A DNA stretch of 64,000 nucleotides from Pseudomonas putida (GTDB lineage Bacteria; Pseudomonadota; Gammaproteobacteria; Pseudomonadales; Pseudomonadaceae), in contig NZ_CP016634.1 of NCBI RefSeq assembly GCF_002741075.1, forward strand, positions 2,588,501 to 2,652,500. The letters run 5' to 3'. Shown here piece by piece: positions 25,869 to 35,201 of the stretch. A program made the position numbers and the translations under genes. The notes beneath the pieces are model-generated. The model worked only from the letters and a program-made list of their open reading frames with translations, was not told the DNA's origin and ran no database searches. Within the stretch, counting starts at the first letter, position 1. Every line of letters starts with the position of its first letter.

Positions 25869-26628
25869 TCACAACCGCTGCAGGACCAACTCCCCAGCCG
25901 CTCCCGCCAACCCAGGCTGCCCTTCCACACCTGGCCGTCCATCCGCACCGGCGTCGGTTCGATAAACAAGGCATCCCTTGCTGGCGCCGCCCAGGCCAGC
26001 CTTGCCCGCCGCCCCCCGGTTTGCCCGGTGCTCCGCCATCGAGCCGGACCTGGATATGCTCTGCGGGGAATCCATCCGGCACCGCCAGGCGAATGCGCCC
26101 GCCGGAAGCGCCATCGTGCCCGTTGCCACCGTCATCGCCGTTGGCACCGCGACTCGCCTGGCCCCAGGTGCAACCGCCAGCCTTGCCGTTGGCCCCGTCG
26201 AGCCCGACATAACCTGGCGCACCGGCACCGCCTCGGGCATCGATCGACAAGCGCTGCGCCTGCAACCCGTTCAGCCTGAGCTCCAGGTCTCGCCCTGGTC
26301 GGGCCGCGCGTTCATAGGTCCCGGCAGCGCCTGGCGCACTGATTTCGCTGCCCTCACCAAGCACGGCAATGCCGGTTTCAATACGCAGAGGTGCCTCGGC
26401 GGGTGTAATGGCAATCCGTGCATCGCGCCCGAGCACCAGACGATCCACCTTCAGTTCCGTCAGCGTCGCAGGTAGGAGCAGCGTCGCCGAGTCGGCAACC
26501 TGCAATTGCTCCAGGTGCACGCTGCTTGCTTTGTTCGGCAGGCGCAGCACCGAGTGGGCCGCGACGTCCAGGCTTTCGGCCTGGGCCAAGGGGCTGCTCA
26601 GCGCCAGCAACAACATCAACTTACGCAT
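25869..26628 (-). pseudogene. Collagen-like Gly-X-Y protein, interrupted by a +1 frameshift
   Basis: From ATG 26628 the protein has a signal peptide (LMLLLALSSPLAQA) and a beta-rich region (about 20-100). A Gly-rich, collagen-like part follows (GAPGYVGLDGANGKAGG, then GANGDDGGNGHDGASGG). At the six-C run 26022-26027 (six G on the coding strand) the Gly-X-Y frame is lost. Removing one base restores GKPGAAGKAGLGGASKG and continues to GVEGQPGLAGAAGE, with a stop at 25869-25871. Without the repair the frame runs into the IS256 end and stops near 25774. The intact product would be about 253 residues, exported. A sequencing error or phase variation at the homopolymer are alternatives. It overlaps the DUF1145 gene by eight bases, so the two were probably co-expressed. 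Confidence 0.75.
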
Positions 26629-26896
26629 GGCGTGGCGTCTCCAGGGGTTTGGGAATGGACATGACGTGAAAAATGCCCGTCAGCAGGATCTGCAGTCGAT
26701 CGAACCAACGGTGGCTACGCCCGCGCAGGCTGCCATTGAAGCAGAGCACTTCCAGGCAATGCAGGCTCAGCAGAAAGATGCCCACGGCATTGAGCAACAG
26801 ATTGAACGGCAGCGGTTGCGGCATGAACAGGTTCACCAGCACCACCCACCAGAACACCACCGTCAGGGCCTTGCCCAGGCCCAGGATGAACTTCAT
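26621..26896 (-). CDS. DUF1145 small membrane protein
   Basis: 91 residues with two hydrophobic helices (LTVVFWWVVLVNLFMP and LLLNAVGIFLLSLHCLEVLCF) and a basic C-terminus. The N-terminal pattern FILGLGKALTVVFWWVVLVN is characteristic of DUF1145 as I recall it. Function is unknown; it is probably an inner-membrane protein. Its stop overlaps the start of the collagen-like gene. The 95 bases upstream to the OmpA-type gene should hold the promoter. Confidence 0.75.
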   Translation of the reverse strand: MKFILGLGKALTVVFWWVVLVNLFMPQPLPFNLLLNAVGIFLLSLHCLEVLCFNGSLRGRSHRWFDRLQILLTGIFHVMSIPKPLETPRHA

Positions 26897-26991
26897 ACCC
26901 GCCCCCTGAATTTGTTGTTATGGCTGCAAGGCCCGTGCGAGCGGGCCGTGCAGCCAACAGTAAACCTATGCCAGGGTAGGCGCCAGAGGTG

Positions 26992-27708
26992 TCAGTTCAG
27001 GTGCAGTTCTACCCGTCGGTTACGGGCGCGCCCTTCCTCTGTGTCGTTGTCGGCCACAGGCTCGTTTTCCCCGCGGCCTTGGCTGGTCACCTTGCCCGCT
27101 GCCAGCCCCTGACCGATCAGAAACTCCGCGACGCTGCCGGCACGCTGCTCGGACAACCCCTGGTTGTAGGCATCGGAACCGACGCTGTCGGTATAGCCAA
27201 TGACCTTGATGCTGGCCACGCGTGGGTCGCTGAGCTGGGGGAGCAAGGCGCGCAAGCGTTGCTGGGCCTGAGCGCTCAACTGCGCCGAGTCGAAGGCGAA
27301 CAGCACCTGCCCCTGGTCATCCAGGGTGATGACCTCAGGCATCGGCGCTTCACCCGCTGGGGGCGTCGTTGGATACTGCGGCAACGGGCAGCCCATGTGA
27401 TTGACCGCCATACCAGCCGGCGTGTCAGGACAACGGTCGCGACGGTCGAAGACGCCATCGCCATCTTCGTCGCCGTCCTGGGCGTAACAGATCAAGCCAC
27501 CGGCGATTGCACCAAGCACTCCACCGCCGGCGGCCCAACTGGAATTCTCGATGGCCCCCAAGCCACCGCCGACCAGCCCGCCTAGCAGGCTGCACAGGGG
27601 CCAGGTTCGTTGATTGAGGGGCGCACGGCCATCGCTATGAGTGGCACAACCGGCGAGCAGGCTTGTTATCAGCACCAGCGGCAACGCCGCCTTCGACATA
27701 ACACCCAT
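26992..27708 (-). CDS. OmpA-family lipoprotein with calcium-type repeat (copy A)
   Basis: 238 residues from the ATG at 27708, which has AGGAG eight bases upstream; an ATG at 27699 is the alternative. The lipobox is SLLAGCATH. A glycine-zipper stretch (LLGGLVGGGLGAIENSSW) is followed by one thrombospondin type 3-like acidic repeat (DGDEDGDGVFDRRDRCPDTPAG) and an OmpA peptidoglycan-binding domain with VIGYTDSVGSDAYNQGLSEQ and ARNRRVELHLN. It is probably an outer-membrane lipoprotein tethered to the cell wall. It is a tandem paralogue of the gene at 27795, which is upstream on the same strand. Confidence 0.85.
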   Translation of the reverse strand: MGVMSKAALPLVLITSLLAGCATHSDGRAPLNQRTWPLCSLLGGLVGGGLGAIENSSWAAGGGVLGAIAGGLICYAQDGDEDGDGVFDRRDRCPDTPAGMAVNHMGCPLPQYPTTPPAGEAPMPEVITLDDQGQVLFAFDSAQLSAQAQQRLRALLPQLSDPRVASIKVIGYTDSVGSDAYNQGLSEQRAGSVAEFLIGQGLAAGKVTSQGRGENEPVADNDTEEGRARNRRVELHLN

Positions 27709-27794
27709 GATCAATGCTCCTGTGTCACCGGCCTCTACCGGTCACCCGAGTAAAGACGCGCCCATGCCACTGCTCAAGGCATGGGCGCACACCG

Positions 27795-28484
27795 TCAGCG
27801 CTGGATCTTGATCTCAGTGCGGCGGTTCATGGCACGACCATCGGCAGTCGCGTTGTCGGCGACCGGCTGGGACTCCCCGGCCCCTACCACTGCAACGAAG
27901 CTGCTACGTGGCACACCGCTTTCGACCAGGTAGTCGGTGACCGAGTGGGCACGACGCTCGGACAGCTTCTGATTGTAGGTATCGGAACCCACACTGTCGG
28001 TATGCCCGGTGACGGTCAGGCGAGCGCTGGGTGCTTCCTGCTTCAGGCGGGTGGCGATGGTGTTCAGCCGCTCCTTGTCCGAGGCAGTCAGGCGGGCGGA
28101 GTCGAACTCGAAGTGCACGTCGCGGATGACGATGACTTCTTCCTTCTGTACCACCACTTCCTCGACCGGAGCCGGTGCCGGTGGACAACCGTTGGCATCG
28201 ACCTGTACACCGCGCGGTGTGCCAGGGCACTTGTCACGGCTGTCCGGTACGCCATCGCCATCTTCGTCGCCATCGCCATGGGACCAGCAGTAGCCCGCCG
28301 CCAAGCCACCGCCAAGCAGCGCGCCCCAACCAGCCCAGCTGGAGCTCTCGATGGCGCCGAGGGCCGCGCCACTTACACCCCCGACGGCAGCACACTTCGG
28401 CCAGTCGGTTTTTTGTAAACCTGCACAACCAGTCAACACGCTGGTGAGCAGGACCAGGGGTATCGCTGTGCGTACTATGCTCAT
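27795..28484 (-). CDS. OmpA-family lipoprotein with calcium-type repeat (copy B)
   Basis: 229 residues from ATG 28484 (MSIVRTAIP). It has the same layout as its neighbour: lipobox SVLTGCAGL, glycine-zipper (AAVGGVSGAALGAIESSSW), acidic repeat (GDGDEDGDGVPDSRDKCPGTP), a Pro/Val linker and an OmpA domain (VTGHTDSVGSDTYNQKLSER and MNRRTEIKIQR). Upstream TAGGAG supports the start. The shared GAIE(N/S)SSWA segment and domain order show the two genes arose by duplication. The gap to copy A is 86 bases. A longer reading to 28643 crosses the divergent promoter and is rejected. Confidence 0.85.
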   Translation of the reverse strand: MSIVRTAIPLVLLTSVLTGCAGLQKTDWPKCAAVGGVSGAALGAIESSSWAGWGALLGGGLAAGYCWSHGDGDEDGDGVPDSRDKCPGTPRGVQVDANGCPPAPAPVEEVVVQKEEVIVIRDVHFEFDSARLTASDKERLNTIATRLKQEAPSARLTVTGHTDSVGSDTYNQKLSERRAHSVTDYLVESGVPRSSFVAVVGAGESQPVADNATADGRAMNRRTEIKIQR

Positions 28485-28642
28485 CTTGTCGCATCTCCTA
28501 GGGGGAATCGGCATAAGACCGATCCTTCGGAGTAAAGACCGCTCGCCTCCTCTCTGCCAGCAATAAGCCACACATGGCATCACGCCTCTTTGCCGAGCGC
28601 CCCTGGCCCGATAGGCTAGGACGACCTGAACGAGGATTGGCA

Positions 28643-29137
28643 ATGATCGACAGTTTCTCCCAGCGCACCCCGCAGCAGGCCCTGGCAGCCCTGCTCGAGC
28701 GCTTCACACCTGCACGCTTGTTGCTGGTGGGCACGCGCTTCCCAGCCCTGGATGCCTTCGCCCAGGCGCATCCGCAGGTCCATATCGAAGTCGTCCCGCC
28801 GGGCCCGCTGCTTACACCGGCTGCCGCCCAGCGCTTTGACCTGGCGGTACTGGTGGATTGCCTGGAGCACCTGCCCAAGCGCACGGGGCTTCAGTTGCTG
28901 GGCGGCATCCGCAACCTCAATGCCAGCCGCGTCGCGGTGCTGGCCGACCTGCAGGCATGCGGCTGGCAGGACACGGATTTCTTCGCCCTGGCGCTGTCGG
29001 CCAGCGAGAAATTCCGCCGAGACGAGCAGGTGTTGAGCCTGTTCACCTATGATCTACATGACTACAAGCAGGTCCCGGACTGGCTCAACGCCAAGTTCTG
29101 GGCAAACCCTGAAAACTTCGGCAAGTACTGGTGGTGA
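28643..29137 (+). CDS. Conserved hypothetical protein, probably DUF6231
   Basis: 164 residues, soluble. ATG 28643 ([14 protein letters not shown]) follows GAGGATTGGCA. The central part resembles a reduced nucleotide-binding fold: [13 protein letters not shown], then [28 protein letters not shown], reminiscent of the DCLEHL step of class I methyltransferases but without a clear SAM glycine motif. The end is rich in aromatic residues ([13 protein letters not shown]). I think it matches DUF6231, but I cannot verify this. It is four bases from ychJ and heads a run of four closely spaced plus-strand genes. Confidence 0.6.
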   Translation: MIDSFSQRTPQQALAALLERFTPARLLLVGTRFPALDAFAQAHPQVHIEVVPPGPLLTPAAAQRFDLAVLVDCLEHLPKRTGLQLLGGIRNLNASRVAVLADLQACGWQDTDFFALALSASEKFRRDEQVLSLFTYDLHDYKQVPDWLNAKFWANPENFGKYWW

Positions 29138-29141
29138 TTCA

Positions 29142-29618
29142 ATGAGTGTCTCGGTCTGTCCCTGCGGCAGTGGCAACCTGCTCGATGCCTGTTGCGGGCG
29201 TTACCACGCTGGCACCCCGGCGCCCGATGCCCAGGCACTGATGCGCTCGCGCTACTGCGCCTACGTGCTCGGCCTGATCGATTACCTGGTGGACACCACC
29301 CTGCCCGCCCAGCAAGCCGGTCTGGATCGCGCCGCAATCGCTGCCTGGAGTGCCCACAGCACCTGGCTTGGCCTGGAGGTCGAGCGGGCCGAGGTACTGG
29401 GCGGGCAACCCGAACATGCCTTCGTCAGCTTCACCGCGCGCTGGCATGACCAGCAAGGCGATCACCAGCACCACGAGCGCTCCGCATTCGTCCAGCACGA
29501 CGGGCGCTGGTACTTCATAGACCCGACGGTAGCGCTCAAGGCCGGGCGCAATGACCCTTGCCCCTGCGCCAGCGGCCAGAAATTCAAGAAATGCTGCGCC
29601 AGTTACATCGGCAGCTGA
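29142..29618 (+). CDS. YchJ family protein (UPF0225), two SEC-C motifs
   Basis: 158 residues. An N-terminal zinc-binding SEC-C motif ([19 protein letters not shown]) is followed by the YchJ core ([20 protein letters not shown] and FVSFTARW, an NTF2-like fold) and a second SEC-C motif at the end ([16 protein letters not shown]). Biochemical function is unknown; SEC-C motifs bind zinc and, in SecA, SecB or ribosomes. ATG 29142 is chosen because [10 protein letters not shown] begins the family. Four bases separate it from the gene before and two bases from the lipoprotein after, so it is in an operon. Confidence 0.9.
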   Translation: MSVSVCPCGSGNLLDACCGRYHAGTPAPDAQALMRSRYCAYVLGLIDYLVDTTLPAQQAGLDRAAIAAWSAHSTWLGLEVERAEVLGGQPEHAFVSFTARWHDQQGDHQHHERSAFVQHDGRWYFIDPTVALKAGRNDPCPCASGQKFKKCCASYIGS

Positions 29619-29620
29619 CC

Positions 29621-30097
29621 ATGATCCCCCTGGCCCGCCTGCTTGCCCTGTCACTGATGCTGACGCTGCTGGCCGGCTGTGCGAGCTGGGGCGGCGACGA
29701 CTGGCGCGAACCCCAGGTGCACCTGGTCCGGGTCGAGACGGTCAAGGCCCGCTTGCTTCAACAGGAGTTCATCCTCCACGTGCGGGTCGAGAACCCCAAC
29801 GACAGCCGCTTGTTCATCCGCAGCCTGGACTATTCGGTTCGCCTGAACGACCTGCTGCTGGTGCAGGATGAAGCCAGCCTGTGGCGCAGCGTCGGCGGCC
29901 ACGCCCAGCGCACCTTCAAGATCACGGCCCGCACCAACCTGTGGCAAAAGCTCAAGCCCTTGGCCAAGATGCTCAAGCGCGAGCAGCCCCTGCACTATCG
30001 ACTGCAGGCCGACCTGCACACCGGTCTGATCATCCATCGGGACCTGCACTTGTCGCGCAGTGGTGAGATAATCCCCGGCGATCTTCAACCGGAGTAA
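29621..30097 (+). CDS. LEA type 2 / WHy-domain lipoprotein
   Basis: 158 residues. The lipoprotein signal is [12 protein letters not shown], with Cys at about residue 20. The mature part is one WHy (water stress and hypersensitive response) beta-sandwich: [44 protein letters not shown], followed by a partly basic stretch. Proteins of this type are found in the envelope of Pseudomonas and are linked by family to desiccation response; the exact role is unknown. Its ATG follows the ychJ stop by two bases. Confidence 0.8.
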   Translation: MIPLARLLALSLMLTLLAGCASWGGDDWREPQVHLVRVETVKARLLQQEFILHVRVENPNDSRLFIRSLDYSVRLNDLLLVQDEASLWRSVGGHAQRTFKITARTNLWQKLKPLAKMLKREQPLHYRLQADLHTGLIIHRDLHLSRSGEIIPGDLQPE

Positions 30098-30104
30098 CCC
30101 TGCA

Positions 30105-30308
30105 ATGACCCAGCAACCCCATGTTCATGGCCCAGACTGCAACCACGGTCACGACCATCACCATGATCACGACCACGGCCACGTGCACGGCCCGCACTGC
30201 AATCACGGCCACCAGGAGCCAGTGCGCAACGCCCTGAAAGACGTTGGTCGCAATGACCCGTGCCCCTGCGGTAGCCAGAAGAAATTCAAGAAGTGCCACG
30301 GGGCCTGA
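30105..30308 (+). CDS. His-rich SEC-C mini-protein, 67 aa
   Basis: Residues 6-36 alternate His, Asp, Gly and two Cys ([20 protein letters not shown], then a second copy-like [11 protein letters not shown]). After a short linker comes a SEC-C zinc motif, [17 protein letters not shown]. It is soluble, with no signal. The SEC-C tail is nearly the same as that of YchJ two genes upstream. Metal storage or delivery (Zn, Ni or Cu) is an inference from composition. It is the last gene of the set, seven bases after the lipoprotein gene. Confidence 0.75.
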   Translation: MTQQPHVHGPDCNHGHDHHHDHDHGHVHGPHCNHGHQEPVRNALKDVGRNDPCPCGSQKKFKKCHGA

Positions 30309-30310
30309 CC

Positions 30311-30391
30311 CAGCGGCAAGCGGCAAGTTTCAAGCGACAAGAAAGCAGGCTCGGGCTAGAGCAGCTTTAACTTGAAGCTTGAAGCTTCAAG
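30311..30391. repeat. CAAG-rich intergenic repeat with palindrome
   Basis: In the 202-base gap after the SEC-C gene, several CGGCAAG/CAAGCGACAAG units (30315-30341) face TTGAAGC units at 30371-30391, which include the perfect palindrome CTTGAAGCTTCAAG at 30378-30391. The two parts can fold into a hairpin and may act as the operon's terminator. A similar arrangement follows glpK. Confidence 0.6.
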
Positions 30392-30510
30392 CCCGGCCAA
30401 CCACTGGGCAGCCCCCTGAAAATAAAGCCTCCAGGCACCTTGCACGGCGACCGCGCGCTCACTAACGTAGCGCCTTTCCAAATCCCGCCACGCCCTGCAG
30501 GAGCCTTGTC

Positions 30511-32952
30511 ATGGCCGCCCCCGTCCTTCCTCCCTTCCGCCTTCGGTTCGGCCCCGCTGCCGTCGTGCTCGGCATGTTCGGTCTTGCCGGCTGCCAGGTG
30601 GGCGGCTACCAGGACAGCGTGCCTCCGACCACCGGCGTACAGCCGCTCAAGGGCCTGGCGCAGAATGTCTCGGTGCGCCGCAACGCCATGGGCGCGCCCC
30701 TGATCGAAAGCAGCAGCTTCCATGATGCGCTGTTCAGCCTGGGCTACGTGCAGGCCGGCGATCGGATCGAACAGATGGTCGCCATGCGCCTGCTGGCCCA
30801 AGGGCGCCTGGCCGAACTGGCCGGCCCGGACGCCTTGGACATCGACCGCCTGATGCGCGCGGCCAACCTCAAGCAAAGCGCCGGGCAGCTGTACGCCGAC
30901 GCCTCACCGCGCCTGAAGCGCTTCTTCGAAGTCTATGCACGCGGGGTTAACGCCTACCTGTTCCGCTACCGCGACAAGCTCCCGGAGGACCTGGCTCGTA
31001 GCGGCTACCGCCCGGAGTACTGGACGCCTGAAGATTCGGCGCTGATCTTCAGCCTGTATGCCTTCAGCCAGTCGGTGAACCTGCAGGAAGAACTGACCGC
31101 CCTGACCCTGGCGCAGAAAGTCGGCAGCGACAAGCTTGCATGGCTGCTGCCAGGTGCTCCCGACGAACCACTGGCCGAGGCTGAACTGGACAAGCTCAAA
31201 GGCCTGAACCTGGCGAGCCAACTGCCAGGTCTGGAGCGCCTGGGCGCAGCAGGGCAGAAGCTCGCCGATCTGGGCCTGCTGGGCAGCCCCGGTTCGGCCA
31301 ACCTGGCGCTTTCGCCGCAACGCAGCCGCAGCGGCAAGAGCCTGCTGGCCAGCGACAGCCGCGCTACCTGGGCCCTCGCCCCGGTACAGATCCACACGGG
31401 CAAGTACCAGGTCGCCGGCCTCGCCCTACCGGGCCTGCCCATTATCCTCGCTGGCTACAACGGCAAGCTGGCCTGGAGCAGCAGCGCGGTGATGGCCGAC
31501 AACCAGGACTTGTACCTGGAGCAACTGCGTCACCAGGGCAATCAGGTGAGCTACCTGGCCGATGGCAAGTGGCAACCTGCCCGTGCACGCAGCGAAACCT
31601 TCTTCGTCCGTGGCCAACGCCCCCTGCGTGAAGTCATGTACGAAACCCGCCACGGCACCCTGCTCAACCAACCAACCAATGCCAGCCTGGGCCTGGCCCT
31701 GAAGCTGCCGCAACTCAAGAGCGACCGCAGCCTTGACGCACTGTTCGACCTGACCCGCGCATCGTCGGTGGAACGCGCCTTCGACACGACCCGCGAAGTC
31801 GGCGCCGCCGCCCTGAACTTCGTCTTCGCCGAACCGCAGCACATCGGCTGGCAAGTCAGCGGCCGCTACCCCAACCGCCGTGAAGGCCAGGGTCTGCTGC
31901 CATCGCCCGGCTGGGACAGCCGATATGACTGGGATGGCTATGCCGACCCGATGCTGCACCCGTACGATCAGGATCCGGTCGCTGGCTGGGTCGGCCACGC
32001 CAACCAGCGCAGCCTGCCACGTGGTTACGGCATGCAACTGTCCAACACCTGGTACTACCCCGAGCGCGCCGAGCGCCTGGCCCAGCTGGCCGGCAACGGC
32101 CGCCACGACAGCCGCAGCCTGATGGCCCTGCAGAACGACCAGGTCACCTTGCTGGCGGACAAACTCAAGCAGATGTTCGACGCCCCGGGCATGGCCCAGT
32201 CGCTCACTCAGGCGATCGACGCATTGCCGGCCGCCCAGCGGGACAAGGCCCGTGAGACCCTGGCCCGGCTCAAGGCCTTCGATGGCCGCCTGAGCCCGGT
32301 GTCGGCCGATGCCGCGCTGTATGCGTTGTTCCTGCAGGAAGTGGCACGTCAGACCTTCCTCGACGAACTAGGCCCTGAGTCCAGCCCGGCCTGGCAGGCG
32401 TTCATTGGCAATGCGCAGCTTTCCTACTCGGCCCAGGCCGACCACTTGCTGGGCCGCGAAGACAGCCCGTTCTGGGATGACCGCAACACGCCGCAAAAAG
32501 AAGACAAACCCGCCATTCTCGCCCGCAGCCTAGCTGCGGCCGTGGATACCGGCGTTGCTCAGCTGGGCAGCGACCGTCGCGCCTGGCAATGGGGCAAACT
32601 GCACCAGTACCACTGGCCCGCACCAGCCTACCATGGCCTGGGGGATGCCATCAGCCGCAGTCCCGTGGCAGCGGGCGGCGACTTCAGCACCCTGGCACTG
32701 ACGCCTTATGCCTGGGGCGAGCGCTTCGACACCCATCTGCCGGCGTCGGCCCGCATGATCGTCGATTTCGGCCAGGCCGAACCGCTGCAGGTGCTGACCA
32801 GCAATGGCCAGTCCGGTAATCCGGCGAGCCGACATTACAGCGATGGCCTGGATGCCTGGCTCCAGGGACGCTTCATGAGCCTGCCGCTGCAACAGCAGAA
32901 CTTCTCTCGCGCCTACGGCTCGCAACGACTCACACTGGTCCCGGGCCGCTGA
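30511..32952 (+). CDS. Penicillin acylase family (Ntn-hydrolase) lipoprotein
   Basis: 813 residues. The signal peptide ends in lipobox GLAGCQVGG. The protein matches the penicillin amidase / acyl-homoserine lactone acylase family, made as a precursor that cleaves itself into alpha and beta chains. The alpha part carries [17 protein letters not shown]. The cleavage region reads [24 protein letters not shown], placing the catalytic Ser at about residue 262 (codon 31294-31296). Canonical members have GSN followed by an aromatic residue; here it is GSAN. An Asn-containing oxyanion region ([11 protein letters not shown]) follows. The substrate is unknown; N-acyl homoserine lactones, beta-lactams and other amides are all possible. 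It is monocistronic. Confidence 0.85.
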   Translation: MAAPVLPPFRLRFGPAAVVLGMFGLAGCQVGGYQDSVPPTTGVQPLKGLAQNVSVRRNAMGAPLIESSSFHDALFSLGYVQAGDRIEQMVAMRLLAQGRLAELAGPDALDIDRLMRAANLKQSAGQLYADASPRLKRFFEVYARGVNAYLFRYRDKLPEDLARSGYRPEYWTPEDSALIFSLYAFSQSVNLQEELTALTLAQKVGSDKLAWLLPGAPDEPLAEAELDKLKGLNLASQLPGLERLGAAGQKLADLGLLGSPGSANLALSPQRSRSGKSLLASDSRATWALAPVQIHTGKYQVAGLALPGLPIILAGYNGKLAWSSSAVMADNQDLYLEQLRHQGNQVSYLADGKWQPARARSETFFVRGQRPLREVMYETRHGTLLNQPTNASLGLALKLPQLKSDRSLDALFDLTRASSVERAFDTTREVGAAALNFVFAEPQHIGWQVSGRYPNRREGQGLLPSPGWDSRYDWDGYADPMLHPYDQDPVAGWVGHANQRSLPRGYGMQLSNTWYYPERAERLAQLAGNGRHDSRSLMALQNDQVTLLADKLKQMFDAPGMAQSLTQAIDALPAAQRDKARETLARLKAFDGRLSPVSADAALYALFLQEVARQTFLDELGPESSPAWQAFIGNAQLSYSAQADHLLGREDSPFWDDRNTPQKEDKPAILARSLAAAVDTGVAQLGSDRRAWQWGKLHQYHWPAPAYHGLGDAISRSPVAAGGDFSTLALTPYAWGERFDTHLPASARMIVDFGQAEPLQVLTSNGQSGNPASRHYSDGLDAWLQGRFMSLPLQQQNFSRAYGSQRLTLVPGR

Positions 32953-33169
32953 CGGCGGCCCCTTCCCCGCGCTCGTTGCCTCCCATCCGCCGCGACGTCC
33001 TCTTCGGACGCTCGCGGTTGGCTTCATTCGAGCCAGGGATGCCGCCTGTGCGACGCTGAAGATAAACGCTCGCCCAAGCTCGGCAGTAGGCGCGACGGCC
33101 GAAGTTATGCTTCTATCTTTCTGCCGACTGTTATCGCAGACCGTATTCGCCACTTCAGCCAGGACCACC

Positions 33170-34285
33170 ATGCACCATTCGACCCACGACCTGCTGTCCC
33201 CCGTCCCGGGCATTGCCCGCCAGCTTCATAGCTTTCATTTCGGCCCCCGCGGCGGTGGCAAGGTGTACATCCAGGCGTCACTGCATGCCGATGAGCTTCC
33301 CGGCATGCTGGTGGCCTGGCACTTGAAGCGACGCTTGCTGGAACTGGAACAGGATGGGCGGCTGCAACGCGAGATCATCCTGGTGCCGGTGGCCAACCCC
33401 GTGGGCCTGGAGCAGGTGCTGCTGGACGCGCCTCTGGGACGCTTCGAGCTGCAAAGTGGCGAGAACTTCAACCGCAACTTCGTTGACTTGTCCGACAGCA
33501 TCGGTGATCAGATCGAGGGACACCTGACGCAGGATCCTTCACACAACCTAGCGCTGATCCGCGAATACCTGCGCCGAGGCCTGGACGCGCATCCGGCGCG
33601 CACCCCGCTGCAGTCCCAACGCCTGACCTTGCAGCGCCTGGCGTGCGATGCCGACATGGTTCTGGACCTGCATTGCGATTTCGAGGCAGTGGAGCATCTG
33701 TACACCACACCGGAGGCCTGGGATCAGGTCGAGCCGCTGGCCCGTTACCTAGGGGTGCAGGCCAGCTTGCTGGCCACGGACTCCGGCGGCCAATCGTTCG
33801 ATGAATGCTTCAGCCTGGTGTGGTGGCAATTGCAGCAGCGCTTCGGCAAGCAGTTCCCCATCCCCCTGGGCAGCTTCTCGGTGACCGTCGAGCTGCGTGG
33901 GCAGGCTGATGTCAGCCACGACCTGGCGACTCAGGATTGCCAAGGAATACTTAATTTCCTGACCCATGCCGGGGTCATTTCAGGCGAGGCTCCCGCCCTG
34001 CCACCCCTGGCCTATCCGGCTACGCCACTGGCCGCTGTGGAGCCTGTGGTGGCGCCGCTGGGCGGGCTGCTGGTGTTCCACGCGGCACCCGGCCAATACC
34101 TGGCGGCAGGCGAGCTGATCGCTGAAGTCATCGACCCGCTGAGCGACCGGGTGACCGCCGTGCGCAACACACAGCCCGGCCTTCTCTACGCGCGCAGCGT
34201 AAGGCGCATGGCCACTACTGGCATGGTCATCGCCCACGTTGCGGGCGAGCAGGTCTGCCGCAGCGGTTATCTGCTGGCCAACTAA
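33170..34285 (+). CDS. M14-family succinylglutamate desuccinylase/aspartoacylase-like deacylase
   Basis: 371 residues from ATG 33170 (MHHSTHDLLSP). It has a zinc carboxypeptidase-like fold: first His and Glu ligands in IQASLHADELPGML, an Arg/Asn substrate clamp in NFNRNFVDLSD, the third zinc His in MVLDLHCDFEAVEH and the catalytic Glu in VTVELRG. A C-terminal biotinyl-lipoyl-like beta domain follows (about 290-371: GGLLVFHAAPGQYLAAGELIAEVID). Such proteins remove acyl groups from amino-acid derivatives; the substrate is not known. The 217 bases before it show no gene. Confidence 0.85.
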   Translation: MHHSTHDLLSPVPGIARQLHSFHFGPRGGGKVYIQASLHADELPGMLVAWHLKRRLLELEQDGRLQREIILVPVANPVGLEQVLLDAPLGRFELQSGENFNRNFVDLSDSIGDQIEGHLTQDPSHNLALIREYLRRGLDAHPARTPLQSQRLTLQRLACDADMVLDLHCDFEAVEHLYTTPEAWDQVEPLARYLGVQASLLATDSGGQSFDECFSLVWWQLQQRFGKQFPIPLGSFSVTVELRGQADVSHDLATQDCQGILNFLTHAGVISGEAPALPPLAYPATPLAAVEPVVAPLGGLLVFHAAPGQYLAAGELIAEVIDPLSDRVTAVRNTQPGLLYARSVRRMATTGMVIAHVAGEQVCRSGYLLAN

Positions 34286-34306
34286 GCCCTTCGTGCTGCC
34301 TGGCGT

Positions 34307-34537
34307 TCAGGCCACCGGCGAAGGTGGTGGCTCGTCAGGCAGGGTCGGCTCTCCCGGTTCCATGGGCGGCGACTCGCCAGGTTCGGGGGGTTGCGGGGTA
34401 TCGGGGTCGGGCTGATGGGGCACGCCACCGGCCTGTACGGGCGTTGAAGGATGCGCCAGCAGTGACCATGCCAGCAGCCCGATCTGGTTGGGCTGGAGGA
34501 CGGCCAGCTTCGCGCTGATTGCGGGGTGAAGTTTCAT
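34307..34537 (-). CDS. Small Pro-rich hypothetical protein, 76 aa
   Basis: It starts MKLHPAISAKLAVLQPNQIG at 34537. A short hydrophobic stretch (IGLLAWSLLA) is followed by a tail of about 40 residues of Pro, Glu, Asp and Gly (repeats such as PPEPGESPP and MEPGEPTLPDEPPP). I recall similar small proteins beside dcd in other Pseudomonas, but know no function. It is downstream of the minus-strand dcd and convergent with the deacylase. Confidence 0.6.
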   Translation of the reverse strand: MKLHPAISAKLAVLQPNQIGLLAWSLLAHPSTPVQAGGVPHQPDPDTPQPPEPGESPPMEPGEPTLPDEPPPSPVA

Positions 34538-34634
34538 TGGCGGCTCCCGGCGATGCCCGATGCGCGTCATGCGCACCGGATCGTTCTAGCCATTGGAGTG
34601 CCTGGCGGGCGAGGAATTCCTCGCGCTCGTCGCC

Positions 34635-35201
34635 TCAGGTGCGTGGCAGGGTAACGCCGCGCTGCCCTTGGTATTTGCCACCGCGATCCTTGTAGGAGAC
34701 TTCGCACTCTTCATCTGATTCGAGGAAGAGCATCTGCGCCACGCCTTCATTGGCATAGATTTTCGCAGGCAGGGTGGTGGTGTTGGAGAATTCGAGGGTC
34801 ACATGCCCCTCCCACTCCGGCTCCAGCGGGGTGACGTTGACGATGATGCCGCAACGCGCATACGTGCTCTTGCCCAGGCAGATGGTCAGGACATTGCGTG
34901 GGATGCGGAAGTACTCGACGGTGCGGGCCAGGGCGAAGGAGTTCGGCGGGATGATGCACACGTCACTCTTGACGTCGACGAAGCTGCCGGCGTCGAAGTT
35001 CTTCGGGTCGACGGTGGCCGAGTTGATGTTGGTGAAAACCTTGAATTCATCGGCGCAGCGCACGTCGTAGCCGTAGCTGGACACGCCGAAGGAAATGACC
35101 CGGCTGTCCTCGCCGCCGCGCACCTGGCGCTCGACGAACGGTTCGATCATGCCGTGTTCCTGCGCCATGCGGCGAATCCACTTGTCCGATTTGATGCTCA
35201 T
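34635..35201 (-). CDS. dcd: dCTP deaminase
   Basis: 188 residues from ATG 35201 ([13 protein letters not shown]), against 193 in E. coli. It deaminates dCTP to dUTP for thymidylate synthesis. The trimeric dUTPase-like fold shows [13 protein letters not shown] at the N-terminus, [18 protein letters not shown], then [15 protein letters not shown] and the catalytic Glu region [23 protein letters not shown] closes the nucleotide site. A longer reading to 35405 has no support. It is divergent from the cold-shock gene. Confidence 0.95.
   Translation of the reverse strand: MSIKSDKWIRRMAQEHGMIEPFVERQVRGGEDSRVISFGVSSYGYDVRCADEFKVFTNINSATVDPKNFDAGSFVDVKSDVCIIPPNSFALARTVEYFRIPRNVLTICLGKSTYARCGIIVNVTPLEPEWEGHVTLEFSNTTTLPAKIYANEGVAQMLFLESDEECEVSYKDRGGKYQGQRGVTLPRT

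Noticed and set aside
28485..28642. Extension of OmpA copy B across the divergent gap
   Set aside because: The lipoprotein signal peptide begins at 28484; extra residues would precede it.
34324..34518. Small plus-strand frame opposite the Pro-rich gene
   Set aside because: Arg/Ala-rich shadow; the minus-strand frame has a recognisable conserved start (MKLHPAISAKLAVL).
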